From: Gammaproteobacteria bacterium
GTDB lineage: Bacteria; Pseudomonadota; Gammaproteobacteria; UBA6002
Direction of reading: 5' to 3'
DNA length: 35,748 nt
Assembly (NCBI GenBank): GCA_013697705.1
Contig: JACCWJ010000034.1
Span: forward strand, 1 to 35,748
A program made the position numbers and the translations under genes. The notes below the pieces were generated by a model. That model was not told the origin of the DNA. It did not search any database and was given only the letters and a program-made list of their open reading frames with translations. Of this stretch, positions 15,436 through 24,341 are shown piece after piece (position 1 is the stretch's first letter; every line of letters starts with the position of its first letter).

Positions 15436-18400
15436 TTAAATTAGAGGTGCGGGTTGAGGTTCATTAGTATATTTTAATTGCTCAAGAAACCATCCGATGG
15501 TCTCTGGGGTAGTGTCGGTTCCAACTAGATAGCCTGGAAGTGCTTCCTCCTTCATATCCAGAAGATCTGCAATACTTTTTTTATTATATTGAACTGGAAA
15601 TGGGCAATAACGTTTTACGAGGAATTCTTTCATATTTTTGAGAGAAATCTCTTTGCCCATCCCCTTTAAATACGCTTCTCCGATTGCAACATACTCTGTC
15701 ATGAAATCTGAAAAATTCATAGGTTGTAAATTCATTTCCCTGGCTGCATCTTCAAATAGCGCACCAGTTTTTCCTTCTATACATGCCGTAATAGGAGGGT
15801 TTAACATATTAAAAAAACGTTCTAACTTCTTGGCGTCTCGGTACTTTGAAAATACATCGATTAATTGTACAACCAATTCAGTAAAATGCTTCTGAACTTT
15901 CTCCCACGTTACAAATTCCTCATATTCCAAATGGATTGCACAATACTGCTCACCAGCGGGGGGCAGGGGTGGAAACCAGCACCTCCGCTGTTCATGAGCT
16001 CTTTTGAAATCAAAGTCTCTGTCTGGATGGTTATTATTTTCTATAATGTATGAAATAATCGCTTTAGTGGTTTGAATGACTTGATTACTGCTTTCGTAGG
16101 CAGTCCCAATATCTTCTTTGTAGTGCTCCAAAGCTGACTCAATGACTTGTAGTGACTCATTTAGGTCAGCAGGGTTAGGAATTAGAAAGTTTGGTGGAGC
16201 AAAAGTTTGTGTCGAATTCAGAGCCGCAATGATCTGCGAGGTATGGCTTTTCACATTTCGTGTGGAGGATGAATCCCTTTTTACTCGATCTGCCATGATT
16301 ACTTTTAAAGTGAGACGCACCTCATGAGATACCTCCTTATTAGGATCAACATCTTTCGGGAGGAACTTTAGTAAACGGTCAATATCCTGTAACGTTTGAG
16401 GCATCCCTTCAGGTTTAAACCATCGGCCCGCGGCAAAAAGCCGACTAAATCCTGAATGCCAGGTTCGCCAAATTTCTACGGTTTGATGCAGCATCGCATA
16501 GGTTAGAGGTTTGCCTTGGTAACTTTTGAGAGCCTCATCAATACTCTTCTTAAGAGAATAATCTTTAAGCTGTTTGCGCAATTGGCTGTCAACTCGTTCG
16601 ATCAGTTCTGGATTGCGTTGAAGTTTAGCTATTGCTTCAGCAACAAGGTTGGCAGCCTCTGCAGGGCCTTGGTTATCTTTAAGAATAAAATATGTACAGT
16701 AATTTAATGCTCTTGACCCAAGTTTTTGGAAAAACCCTTTACTCCCATGCCAGGTTAGCAAGGTGGCAACTTGAGCACTGGTGAATGTGACTCGCTGATT
16801 GACCTTGCGCTCATAGTTAGTGACTATGTTCTTGAACGCCTCTTTTGCGTTACCTTCGGGCATTTTTTGCAAGCGATTTTGTAATGAGGTTAATTTAGCC
16901 TGCTGGGTCATGCATAAGGCATGGTCTCGAAGGGCAGTTCGTGCCACTTGTGGATCCCTCTGAGCGGCTGCAAAGAGTTTTTCCTTATATACTTTCTCAT
17001 TAATATCCTTCAGGATTTTGGCCACTGGATGAGCCGCTTTAAAAAATGGAAGGTTCAAATGACTATAAAAATCTTCATCTTCAAGGTGCTGTTCCAAAAC
17101 TGTTTTTATTTTCTCTTTAGTTAATAGCTTATAGTCACTCTGCGCAAAGGACCCGCTTAATAAAAGGGCCGCCCCCACAGGATCTCTTGAAATCTTCTCC
17201 AACACGTTATCTTTAAAATTACTTCGTTCTAATTGGTTGGTAAAGCTAATATCTTGGATTTGTAAATCCATTATTTTAAGGCATTCTTGAGGTTTAAGGC
17301 CTTCAGCTTCATTCTCTCTAAATAATATATTTCGCTTCCATGATGGATCATTGCAAAGAAAATAGTCTAAAATCTCCGAACGTTCCTGATATGTGAGTAG
17401 ATTTTTATGCTTTGCATCTAATAAAAGATCTAACGAAAACTTTTCATCACTTCCATATAATTTTTTTCTAGTTGCATCCTGCGGAAATACTAAAAGAGTA
17501 AAAGCTCCCCTTAACAGTGGTTTCAAGTTTTGTTTGCAGAGAGTAACCACTAGCTCTTTAAATTTTTTGTTGGATTTCACACTGTTATCAATTTTGCCAT
17601 TAAGTTGCCCAATAAGCCTTGCCTGTTCGGAAGCGTGATAAGAAGCTATAGGCTCACTGACAAGGATCTCTTGAATAATTTCGCGGCTTAATAATGGAAA
17701 TAGCTTAGTCAGTGCACTTCCCTCTTCTAAGCTTTTCACTCTCAAAATGGTGACACATGCTGGATCTTTGAAAACATTATTAATGAATGTAATCCCCTCA
17801 TCTGCTGTTTTCACCCAATTTGCGAAGGCTTCAAATTCTCCAAACTCTGTCACTAGCTTTGCTTGCTCCTGCAAAGTCGGCGCTGCATTTATTCTTTTTA
17901 TAAAAAACTCTAAGCTTAGCTTCATTCTTTCTTCTTTATCATTTCCCTTCTTTCTTTCTTCTTTATCATTTCTTAATGCTAGGCAAATTGCTGTAATTTG
18001 TTCAGGTGACAAATAAGCATTGCCCACTTCAACAGCAAATTTATTTAGTATATAGACGGCACACTGGCTGCTCGTAATTAAGCTGTCAGATATTTGTAAG
18101 AGTTTATCCGCTATAAACCCAGGATTATCTTTGTTAATGGCATCAAGGATCTGTTTGTGGTCTGCTTTTTTTTGTGCCATGAAGATTTCAGCGGCTTCTT
18201 CAGTAGATAAGATTTTACTTAACTCAGGAGAAGTTAGTAATTTCATACTTTCTAGTTTTGCAAAATCACTTTCCCACTCAATTCCCTCTAAAGGATATTT
18301 GTATGGAGGAAACAAAAGTGTATTAAGATTATTGCCGAATTCTTGTCGAAGTGTTGGGTATTCCTCTCCATCAGAGAACACGCTAAACGGAATGTTTTTA

Positions 18401-20598
18401 GAGAGCACGTTAGACAGAGTTTCTTTAAAGAGCCTTGTAAATACAATTTGACGAAACCTCGGTTCACGTGTTTGCGGGGACTTATCGTTATCGAGAGAGG
18501 ATAGGATATAAGTTTTAAGTTTGTTGAGCAGTTCTCTTTGTTCAAGGTCAGAAGAGTTCTTCCAGATATCAGCGGTAAATTCATCCTTTTCTTGAAACCC
18601 ACAGTCGGAAATCCAAGTTAAGGCTGAATTTAACATTTCCTTTTCTTCTGAGAGCAAGGTAAACAAAATTTCACGAAACCAAGGTTGGCGTATTAACTGC
18701 ATGTTTTTATGTTGACTGCGATAAAATAATGTATGGATATAATTTTTAATTGCGCAGAGTAACAGCCTCTGTTCTGAGACAGAACTATTTCCCCATATCT
18801 CAGGCAAGCACGCTATATGTTTAAGCGTAGATTCAGATAACCAGGGCAAGACGAATTCCAAAATTTTCTCTTCTTTTGGGATAGTTACATCTTGGATTAC
18901 TGCCTGAAGTAAATCTTGACCTGTTTCCGAAGCTATAAATTCGGGAAAATGTATATAAGTAGAAAAGACTTTAATTAAGTCCCATTTTTCTGCTGCGGAT
19001 GTGGCTGTTGCTATATAAGCACCAATAGCGCGGGCAGTTAGAGTATCTTTAAAGTATTTTTCTGCACCCCAGCGCTCCAGCAATTTCATAACCATCTGTT
19101 TAGGAAGGGTGAATTCGTCGTTGCGCTTATCTACATGCGCATTTAAGCACGGCGCAGCAAGTGACTTATTCTTAGAAAGAATTTCGGTGAATACCGTGTG
19201 TTTTTTAGCGAAATTACTAAATGATTGTGACTCAATAGAATTAAGCATCATACTAAAAATTTCATTGTCAGAAAGTAAGTTAAAGTAGGCGGGGGTACTC
19301 AATATCATCAAAAATACCGGGATGGCATCCACTTTCCTCTCTGCAATCCACTCATTTATCGCGTTATGGCGGTCACGAAGCGCCTTTGCTGAAGCAGAAT
19401 TTTCATCTTTTAAACATTCAAACAAGAATTTAACCAATTCATCGTCCATCGCATAAGGCATACGTCTCTGTTTATCTAATTTTAGCAATATTTCTGTTTT
19501 TTCTTTAAGTGAAAAGTCTAATGCTTGAATCAAGTCATCCAATGATCCCTGCCTGGGCTTCGTCTCTTCCAAAAATGTTTTGAGTGATAAAAAAGCATTG
19601 AAATTTGTAAATAATTCAAAGAAAATCTTTTTAACTCGGGAATCTTTTAGATTCAAACTAAAAAGATAGTTATCCCTAAACGTCTTAGGAAGTTTATTCC
19701 AATAATATCTACTTTGATAGTCAACACACATTTGAAGGAAAATTTTGGCTTTCTCTACCGATTCTAAAATTTTTGCTTCCTCTACCTTTCCCTCTAGAGA
19801 AGGCGGTGAAGCCAATGACATATTTTGAGTGCTTATCTGATTGTCAAAATCAACAAAATATTGCTTAAGCTGGGTATGTGCGTGATCATTAAATTGAGAG
19901 TAGTCCTCTATTATGTAATAGTTATTTTGACTGAGAGAGTCTTTATTAATAAGAACATTATCCTGATAAATCTCTTTTTCGTTATCTGGTAAAAAACACG
20001 GATGCTCTCCTGAGAAACCTACAAAAGTTCCATCTTCGCCATCCGGTAGTTCTAGTCGAGTCAAAAAAGTAAGTCCAAATTTTTCAGATAATGTAGGATT
20101 TTTTAGCTGACATATTATTTTTCCCTGTTTGGAGTCAAAAGTGAACGTACTGAGATTGTGATCGTCCACATATGTTTTAATTTCTCTTAAACTGGAAAAA
20201 TGTGTTTCATTATTAGAGGGCTGAATCAAACCAAGTTTTTTAAAAAATTTGTCAATAGAAGCATCAACTTTTTCATTATTATTATCATCATCTGGTAAGT
20301 GCTCAATTTGCTGCTTTTTAAGAGAGTCTGTATCAATTAAGCAGTCGGAAATCCAAACGTGACTTTCACCATCCATTTGAAATACGGGAACCTCATTCTC
20401 AAAGCCCATAACAGTTGCTTTATTACCATTTGATAATTTTACACGACTCAAAAAATGTAGACCCAGCTTCTTCGACGCACCCGCGTCGGATAGTTCGCAC
20501 GTTATCTTCTTACCAGCACTTGTCTCTACCTGGATAGAATTAATATTTTGCGCTCTAGTAAAATTTTGGATATCGCTTTTAGTTAACATACAAGTCAT
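15436..20598 (-). CDS. Giant 1720-residue protein with duplicated N-terminal module, unassigned
   Basis: No signal peptide, membrane segment or recognised catalytic domain. The N-terminus holds two copies of a ~85-residue, beta-rich module (about 8-93 and 138-223). Matching landmarks are LGLHFLSRVKLSNG / FGLTFLTRLELPDG, VMGF / FVGF, and the closing CLIDTDSLKK / VLINKDSLSQ. They are joined by an Asp/Asn linker (DDDNNN). The remaining ~1480 residues are almost all helical, resembling an alpha-solenoid. An in-frame 27-bp duplication (17926-17972) gives the doubled peptide NDKEERKKG NDKEERMKL. The start at 20598 has a weak GGTAAG nearby; the Met three residues later is possible. Size, helical make-up and lack of export signal resemble large Legionella/Coxiella Dot/Icm substrates, by inference only. 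No other gene appears to share its transcript. Confidence 0.85.
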   Translation of the reverse strand: MTCMLTKSDIQNFTRAQNINSIQVETSAGKKITCELSDAGASKKLGLHFLSRVKLSNGNKATVMGFENEVPVFQMDGESHVWISDCLIDTDSLKKQQIEHLPDDDNNNEKVDASIDKFFKKLGLIQPSNNETHFSSLREIKTYVDDHNLSTFTFDSKQGKIICQLKNPTLSEKFGLTFLTRLELPDGEDGTFVGFSGEHPCFLPDNEKEIYQDNVLINKDSLSQNNYYIIEDYSQFNDHAHTQLKQYFVDFDNQISTQNMSLASPPSLEGKVEEAKILESVEKAKIFLQMCVDYQSRYYWNKLPKTFRDNYLFSLNLKDSRVKKIFFELFTNFNAFLSLKTFLEETKPRQGSLDDLIQALDFSLKEKTEILLKLDKQRRMPYAMDDELVKFLFECLKDENSASAKALRDRHNAINEWIAERKVDAIPVFLMILSTPAYFNLLSDNEIFSMMLNSIESQSFSNFAKKHTVFTEILSKNKSLAAPCLNAHVDKRNDEFTLPKQMVMKLLERWGAEKYFKDTLTARAIGAYIATATSAAEKWDLIKVFSTYIHFPEFIASETGQDLLQAVIQDVTIPKEEKILEFVLPWLSESTLKHIACLPEIWGNSSVSEQRLLLCAIKNYIHTLFYRSQHKNMQLIRQPWFREILFTLLSEEKEMLNSALTWISDCGFQEKDEFTADIWKNSSDLEQRELLNKLKTYILSSLDNDKSPQTREPRFRQIVFTRLFKETLSNVLSKNIPFSVFSDGEEYPTLRQEFGNNLNTLLFPPYKYPLEGIEWESDFAKLESMKLLTSPELSKILSTEEAAEIFMAQKKADHKQILDAINKDNPGFIADKLLQISDSLITSSQCAVYILNKFAVEVGNAYLSPEQITAICLALRNDKEERKKGNDKEERMKLSLEFFIKRINAAPTLQEQAKLVTEFGEFEAFANWVKTADEGITFINNVFKDPACVTILRVKSLEEGSALTKLFPLLSREIIQEILVSEPIASYHASEQARLIGQLNGKIDNSVKSNKKFKELVVTLCKQNLKPLLRGAFTLLVFPQDATRKKLYGSDEKFSLDLLLDAKHKNLLTYQERSEILDYFLCNDPSWKRNILFRENEAEGLKPQECLKIMDLQIQDISFTNQLERSNFKDNVLEKISRDPVGAALLLSGSFAQSDYKLLTKEKIKTVLEQHLEDEDFYSHLNLPFFKAAHPVAKILKDINEKVYKEKLFAAAQRDPQVARTALRDHALCMTQQAKLTSLQNRLQKMPEGNAKEAFKNIVTNYERKVNQRVTFTSAQVATLLTWHGSKGFFQKLGSRALNYCTYFILKDNQGPAEAANLVAEAIAKLQRNPELIERVDSQLRKQLKDYSLKKSIDEALKSYQGKPLTYAMLHQTVEIWRTWHSGFSRLFAAGRWFKPEGMPQTLQDIDRLLKFLPKDVDPNKEVSHEVRLTLKVIMADRVKRDSSSTRNVKSHTSQIIAALNSTQTFAPPNFLIPNPADLNESLQVIESALEHYKEDIGTAYESSNQVIQTTKAIISYIIENNNHPDRDFDFKRAHEQRRCWFPPLPPAGEQYCAIHLEYEEFVTWEKVQKHFTELVVQLIDVFSKYRDAKKLERFFNMLNPPITACIEGKTGALFEDAAREMNLQPMNFSDFMTEYVAIGEAYLKGMGKEISLKNMKEFLVKRYCPFPVQYNKKSIADLLDMKEEALPGYLVGTDTTPETIGWFLEQLKYTNEPQPAPLI

Positions 20599-20987
20599 CG
20601 CTTACCGGTTAATTCAATTACTTCTATGATAAGTCATGCAGATTAAGACAACCTTAACTTCCCCAATAAATCCAGCACAATTTCTTTATACAAGACATAA
20701 ACTTAGCTCCATTCACCCATCGTTTCATAATTTGATCAGTGAGATCCTGCATCCCGCAATCAAGTTGGGGGACGACGTAATGAGCATGGCGAAACTAGGC
20801 TACCCCCAGTGTATCGGAACAGGACATCGGTAACACTCTAAAACCTAAAAAAGTTTAAATCCTTCGAAGAAGACTCAAAGCTCCAAGCCACTCATTATAC
20901 AGAAATTTTAGCCAAAAAATGATTATACTTACTATGAAGTATAAAGGAATAATAAACTTAGGGAGAAGAAACGAAGAGGAGAAGCCG
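20599..20987. other. Divergent intergenic region with repeat remnants
   Basis: 389 bases between the 1720-residue gene and the L,D-transpeptidase gene. It holds a REP-like copy at 20743-20777 and, at 20822-20835, GGACATCGGTAACA, which matches the element at the right edge of the window. No convincing coding region was found: a 65-codon frame (20636-20833) reads through the repeats. TATACT at 20924-20929 is a possible -10 for the transpeptidase but has no good -35. Confidence 0.6.
20743..20777 (+). repeat. REP-like repeat copy, decayed palindrome
   Basis: GATCCTGCATCCCGCAATCA, then AGTTGGGGGACGACG. It aligns without gaps to positions 3-37 of the window (GATGCTGGATCCCGCGATCA...), with a few substitutions that break the stem. 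Same orientation as the copy at the left edge. Confidence 0.65.
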
Positions 20988-21509
20988 TTGAAAAAAACTC
21001 TATCTGTTTTAGTGAAAATGAGTCTATTTTTATCTGCCAGCAGCTTAGCAATTCCACTGGACGCCGCCCAATCAAAGCATCCTAAACATCATAAGTCGTC
21101 TGTTTCCGCGAGTATTCCTGCTGAAGGAAGAAAAGTCTTCATCTTTAATCCCCGATCCCTTAATTGGTCTATTTATGGAGCCAATGGCAAATTGGTCCGA
21201 AGTGGCAAGGCTGTCGGTGGCAAAGGATATTGTCCTGATGTTAAAAGGGCTTGTCGTACGCCTGTTGGAGCTTATGCAATTTATCATAAAGAGGGGCCGC
21301 ATTTTATTTCTAGCAAATACCCCTTGCCCAGAGGAGGCGCCTCTATGCCGTGGGCTATGTTCTTTTATAAAGGATTTGCGATTCACGGGTCTAATGAAAT
21401 GCCGGGACATCACGCTAGCCATGGCTGCATTCGCGTTTATCCTAATGATGCAAGGTGGATGAGCGGGACATTGCCAGTAGGTACTAAGGTAGTAGTGAAG
21501 TCTTATTAA
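20988..21509 (+). CDS. L,D-transpeptidase, YkuD domain
   Basis: Periplasmic enzyme that makes 3-3 peptidoglycan crosslinks or anchors proteins to peptidoglycan. From the chosen TTG start it is 173 residues: signal peptide (KKTLSVLVKMSLFLSASSLA, cleavage near 27), a short His/Lys/Ser linker, then the YkuD domain (about 48-172). Catalytic motif: H133 in FAIHGS, then SHGCIR with nucleophile C147 and R149. TTG at 20988 is chosen because GAGGAG at 20976-20981 is 6 nt upstream and the signal peptide starts there; ATG codons at 20919 and 20934 in the same frame lack ribosome sites and would add a polar extension. No LysM or other binding domain is present. The gene stands alone, with repeats on both sides. 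Confidence 0.92.
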   Translation: MKKTLSVLVKMSLFLSASSLAIPLDAAQSKHPKHHKSSVSASIPAEGRKVFIFNPRSLNWSIYGANGKLVRSGKAVGGKGYCPDVKRACRTPVGAYAIYHKEGPHFISSKYPLPRGGASMPWAMFFYKGFAIHGSNEMPGHHASHGCIRVYPNDARWMSGTLPVGTKVVVKSY

Positions 21510-21530
21510 GTTTGCCGGATCTGCATTTCT

Positions 21531-21588
21531 GTATCCCGCGCACCACCCTCAGTCGTGCCGCGGATTGGCGGACGGGGGCCCCGTGCAC
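21531..21588. repeat. GC-rich degenerate repeat downstream of L,D-transpeptidase
   Basis: A strongly GC-rich patch beginning GTATCCCGCG, with CCGCGG near 21559 and the near-palindrome ACGGGGGCCCCGT at 21572-21584. It resembles the REP-like family only at its first bases, so it may be a diverged copy or another element. Confidence 0.4.
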
Positions 21589-21636
21589 CTTAAAAAAAAA
21601 CCAGAACTTCATGGCAATCGCATCAAACTGAATAAG

Positions 21637-21713
21637 CCCTGGATTTTCGCTACGCTACATCCAGGCTACAACACCCTCAACGTAGCCTGGATGTAGCGTA
21701 GCGAAATCCAGGG
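21637..21713. repeat. Inverted pair of the GTAGCCTGGATG repeat
   Basis: Left arm 21637-21669 (begins CCCTGGATTTTCGCTACGCT, ends ACATCCAGGCTAC) and right arm 21682-21713 (begins GTAGCCTGGATGTAGCGTAG, ends CGAAATCCAGGG) are reverse complements apart from one extra T in the left arm. The spacer is 12 bp. In RNA this would make a ~32-bp hairpin between the transpeptidase and kinase genes, which may stop transcription. A third, diverged copy is at 2440-2472. The rest of the 342-base gap holds a TATAAT at 21813-21818 without a clear -35. Confidence 0.9.
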
Positions 21714-21851
21714 AATTCCAGCCTCATGTTTGTCAAGGGGGTTCTTGATGCAGTTACCATGCCAGAACTTTTAATATTTCAAACCAATAATTTATCCTTA
21801 AGGTTGGCACTTTATAATGAACAAATCATAAATATACCTAAGTGAGCAGCC

Positions 21852-24272
21852 GTGCAAATAGCTAATGAAGTCATTCAACGCGAATTAGACCCTACAAATT
21901 TAATTGACACCGATCAAGATTTGATGCTCGAATTTTTAAAGAATGGGCAAACTCAACTCTATATAAAAGATGAAATAAAAGGGCTTAGACGGCTTATCAA
22001 GAGTGAACAGTTTGAGAAGCATGCGCCCCAAGAGGTAAAGCAATTAGCCACCACTATTTTGAACAGTTTTCTTGAATTAAAAAAATTAATTGTGGTGAAA
22101 GGCGAACTGTTAAATTCAGGGCAATCCCTTATTGACTTATGTAATAAATTTATTGAGTTAATTGATGTTAAGGACTTCTCACAAATTGAACAATCGATAG
22201 TTGATCTATCTGTTGAAATTGCAGCTTTTGAGCAAAAACTTAACCTAAGCCAAAAACAACTCCCCTACGTCAATTACACTAAGCTCCAGCCTGGACATAG
22301 TTATCCACTCTTTTTAGAAAGTGAGCCAGATCAAGAACAATGTTATGAGGTTACAATTTCCAATTATTGGCTATTTCTAAGACATAGAGCAGAAGCAGGG
22401 GATCTCGCCGTTGCCTATGAAATTGAGGAACCCTCACTTAAACCCATTGGTGAAGGCGCCTTCGCCACGGTGACCGAGCTAAAAGGAAAACTTAGCTATG
22501 ATTATCCCTGCCTAAGATTCAGAGAGTATGGAAGGGTTTCAGACATACATACAGACGACGATATATATGCTTTAAAAAGCACTCTGGATACTGCCAATGA
22601 TCCCGATAAGAGCCCTGAAAAGGGTCCTGATATTATTTCCAAAGAGTGGGATATTACCCAACATATCCCTCATATGCATGCTAAACGCCCTAACATCGGC
22701 AGCAAACATGGCCGCATGGTGATGAAATATATACCGGAGATAGATTTATATAATTATTTGGAGGGGAAGAATTTAGTACTTCCAGCCTCTTTTATCCCGG
22801 ATATATTTGTAAAATTATTGCGCGCTTATAAATCACAATTATACGATAATAATGTCATTCACCGGGATCTTAAAACTGAAAATATTCGTTTAACAATAAA
22901 AGAGTCAGCTGCAGGTCAAGCTATCCCGAGTCAATTCACGGTTATCGATTTCAACCTAAGTCAGCTGAAGGGGAAGCCTCGCTTTGAAACCAGTGGAACA
23001 CCTTTTCTTCTTCCACCAGAGATATTTCAAAAACGGGCTCAAACGGCTGCTTCGGATATTTATACCTTAGGCTTAATTTTTATAGAAATAATCTGCAATA
23101 ATTCATACCGTGAGCGATGTGCTAGGATTTTTATAGCGATGGCTAAAAAGGTCCAGTCTTATTTTGAAACCAACATCCCCAACCTCGCTGAGCTAGAAAA
23201 AGTGCTAACAACACATAGAAAGTCCTTAGAGAACTTAGCAAAGGAGGGTCTTCAGAAAAGTGGCTTACCCCTCCAAATCCAAAATAAAATTCTGAGGCAA
23301 ATCAGATTCATGATTGGAATCAATCCTGATGGCCGGCCTAAAATTGATACATTAATTGACAGTTTTGAACATATCCACTCTTCATATCTCTTAAAGAAAG
23401 ACGATACAGAGGAGGAGGATAACCACTTAAAAGAAGTGATTGAAGGCCTCCACCAAATAGAACTCGACACTGAACACAAAAATCTACTTCCGAAAAGACC
23501 GGATAATTTAGCAAGTCTCAGAGATACTCTTATCAATGGCTGTTCTACTATAAAAGAAGGTGAGCCTTTAAAAGTATTCTTGTCGAGATTAGGCATTGCT
23601 TCTCTAGAAAATATTGATACCCATGACGCATTATCGCTGCATGTTGACACCATCATTAACAATTTCGTTGAAAAAATGGATCAATTGACAAAATTAGATC
23701 TACTTATTGCAGAATTACAGTTAAATAATTGCATAGAGGATAAAACAGAAATCAGTTTAATTGAAACTGAATTAGCCCGGGTTTTTAACAAGCATCACAA
23801 ATACCCAGTTACTTTAAATAACCTGGTAAGTTTAACTGTGCGTGTAGAAAGAAGATTAGATGGGCTGAAAGAGAAAATAACCTGGTTAAAGACGCTGCCA
23901 AACGTGACCAAAGGTATTGATTTAGAAACAAATTTTGGTCCTCAAATAAAGGCACAACACACCGCTCTTCGAGAAAAGCTTTATGCCGTCATTGAATCGT
24001 ATGTCATTAAAAGCGATACCTCATATAATCATTTTTTCGCCCGACACGCTTTTTCACCTATTCGAAAAGCCGAGATCAATAAAATAATTGATATTTTAAA
24101 TGATAATTATTTGCCAGAGACGATCCTTGCTAAGGTACAAGACGTAGTCAAAGCTATTGATTCAGGATTTTTCCCATTCAGTAAAAGCACGCTAAAAGAT
24201 AATCTGCAAAAAGTAATCGACGAATTCCAGATTCCATTGGCCGAAAACCACCCAGAAGGCTTAGTCTCTTAA
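21852..24272 (+). CDS. Hanks-type Ser/Thr protein kinase domain protein, putative effector
   Basis: 806 residues. A helical N-terminal region (1-190) precedes a eukaryote-like kinase domain (about 195-415): Gly loop GEGAFATV (201-207), ATP-binding lysine K242 in YALK, candidate helix-C E265, catalytic loop HRDLKTEN (337-344), metal-binding D366 in VIDFNLS where the usual DFG is DFN, PPE in place of APE near 388-390, and SDIYTLGLIF for the helix-F Asp. All residues needed for phosphotransfer are present, so activity is plausible despite DFN. Inserts between the Gly loop and lysine are longer than usual. The C-terminal ~390 residues are coiled and unassigned. No membrane or PASTA segment follows, unlike PknB-type housekeeping kinases, which favours a secreted effector (inference). 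GTG start with only a weak AGTGAG upstream. An unassigned gene follows 69 nt later. Confidence 0.9.
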   Translation: MQIANEVIQRELDPTNLIDTDQDLMLEFLKNGQTQLYIKDEIKGLRRLIKSEQFEKHAPQEVKQLATTILNSFLELKKLIVVKGELLNSGQSLIDLCNKFIELIDVKDFSQIEQSIVDLSVEIAAFEQKLNLSQKQLPYVNYTKLQPGHSYPLFLESEPDQEQCYEVTISNYWLFLRHRAEAGDLAVAYEIEEPSLKPIGEGAFATVTELKGKLSYDYPCLRFREYGRVSDIHTDDDIYALKSTLDTANDPDKSPEKGPDIISKEWDITQHIPHMHAKRPNIGSKHGRMVMKYIPEIDLYNYLEGKNLVLPASFIPDIFVKLLRAYKSQLYDNNVIHRDLKTENIRLTIKESAAGQAIPSQFTVIDFNLSQLKGKPRFETSGTPFLLPPEIFQKRAQTAASDIYTLGLIFIEIICNNSYRERCARIFIAMAKKVQSYFETNIPNLAELEKVLTTHRKSLENLAKEGLQKSGLPLQIQNKILRQIRFMIGINPDGRPKIDTLIDSFEHIHSSYLLKKDDTEEEDNHLKEVIEGLHQIELDTEHKNLLPKRPDNLASLRDTLINGCSTIKEGEPLKVFLSRLGIASLENIDTHDALSLHVDTIINNFVEKMDQLTKLDLLIAELQLNNCIEDKTEISLIETELARVFNKHHKYPVTLNNLVSLTVRVERRLDGLKEKITWLKTLPNVTKGIDLETNFGPQIKAQHTALREKLYAVIESYVIKSDTSYNHFFARHAFSPIRKAEINKIIDILNDNYLPETILAKVQDVVKAIDSGFFPFSKSTLKDNLQKVIDEFQIPLAENHPEGLVS

Positions 24273-24341
24273 CGCACCGGACATCTGCTATCGTTTAAAA
24301 AAACATGGTATAGTAAATGATCTTACTAACGGGTGATCCTT

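Noticed and set aside
17393-18602. Frames of 80-106 codons on either strand within the 1720-residue gene
   Set aside because: Shadows of a long, continuous frame; no ribosome sites or family motifs.
20636-20833. 65-codon plus-strand frame upstream of the L,D-transpeptidase gene
   Set aside because: It reads through a REP-like repeat and an IS-like motif, has no ribosome site and no recognisable domain; treated as chance.
21572-21584. ACGGGGGCCCCGT palindrome considered as a terminator
   Set aside because: It has no loop and no adjacent T run on the plus strand; left as part of a GC-rich repeat.
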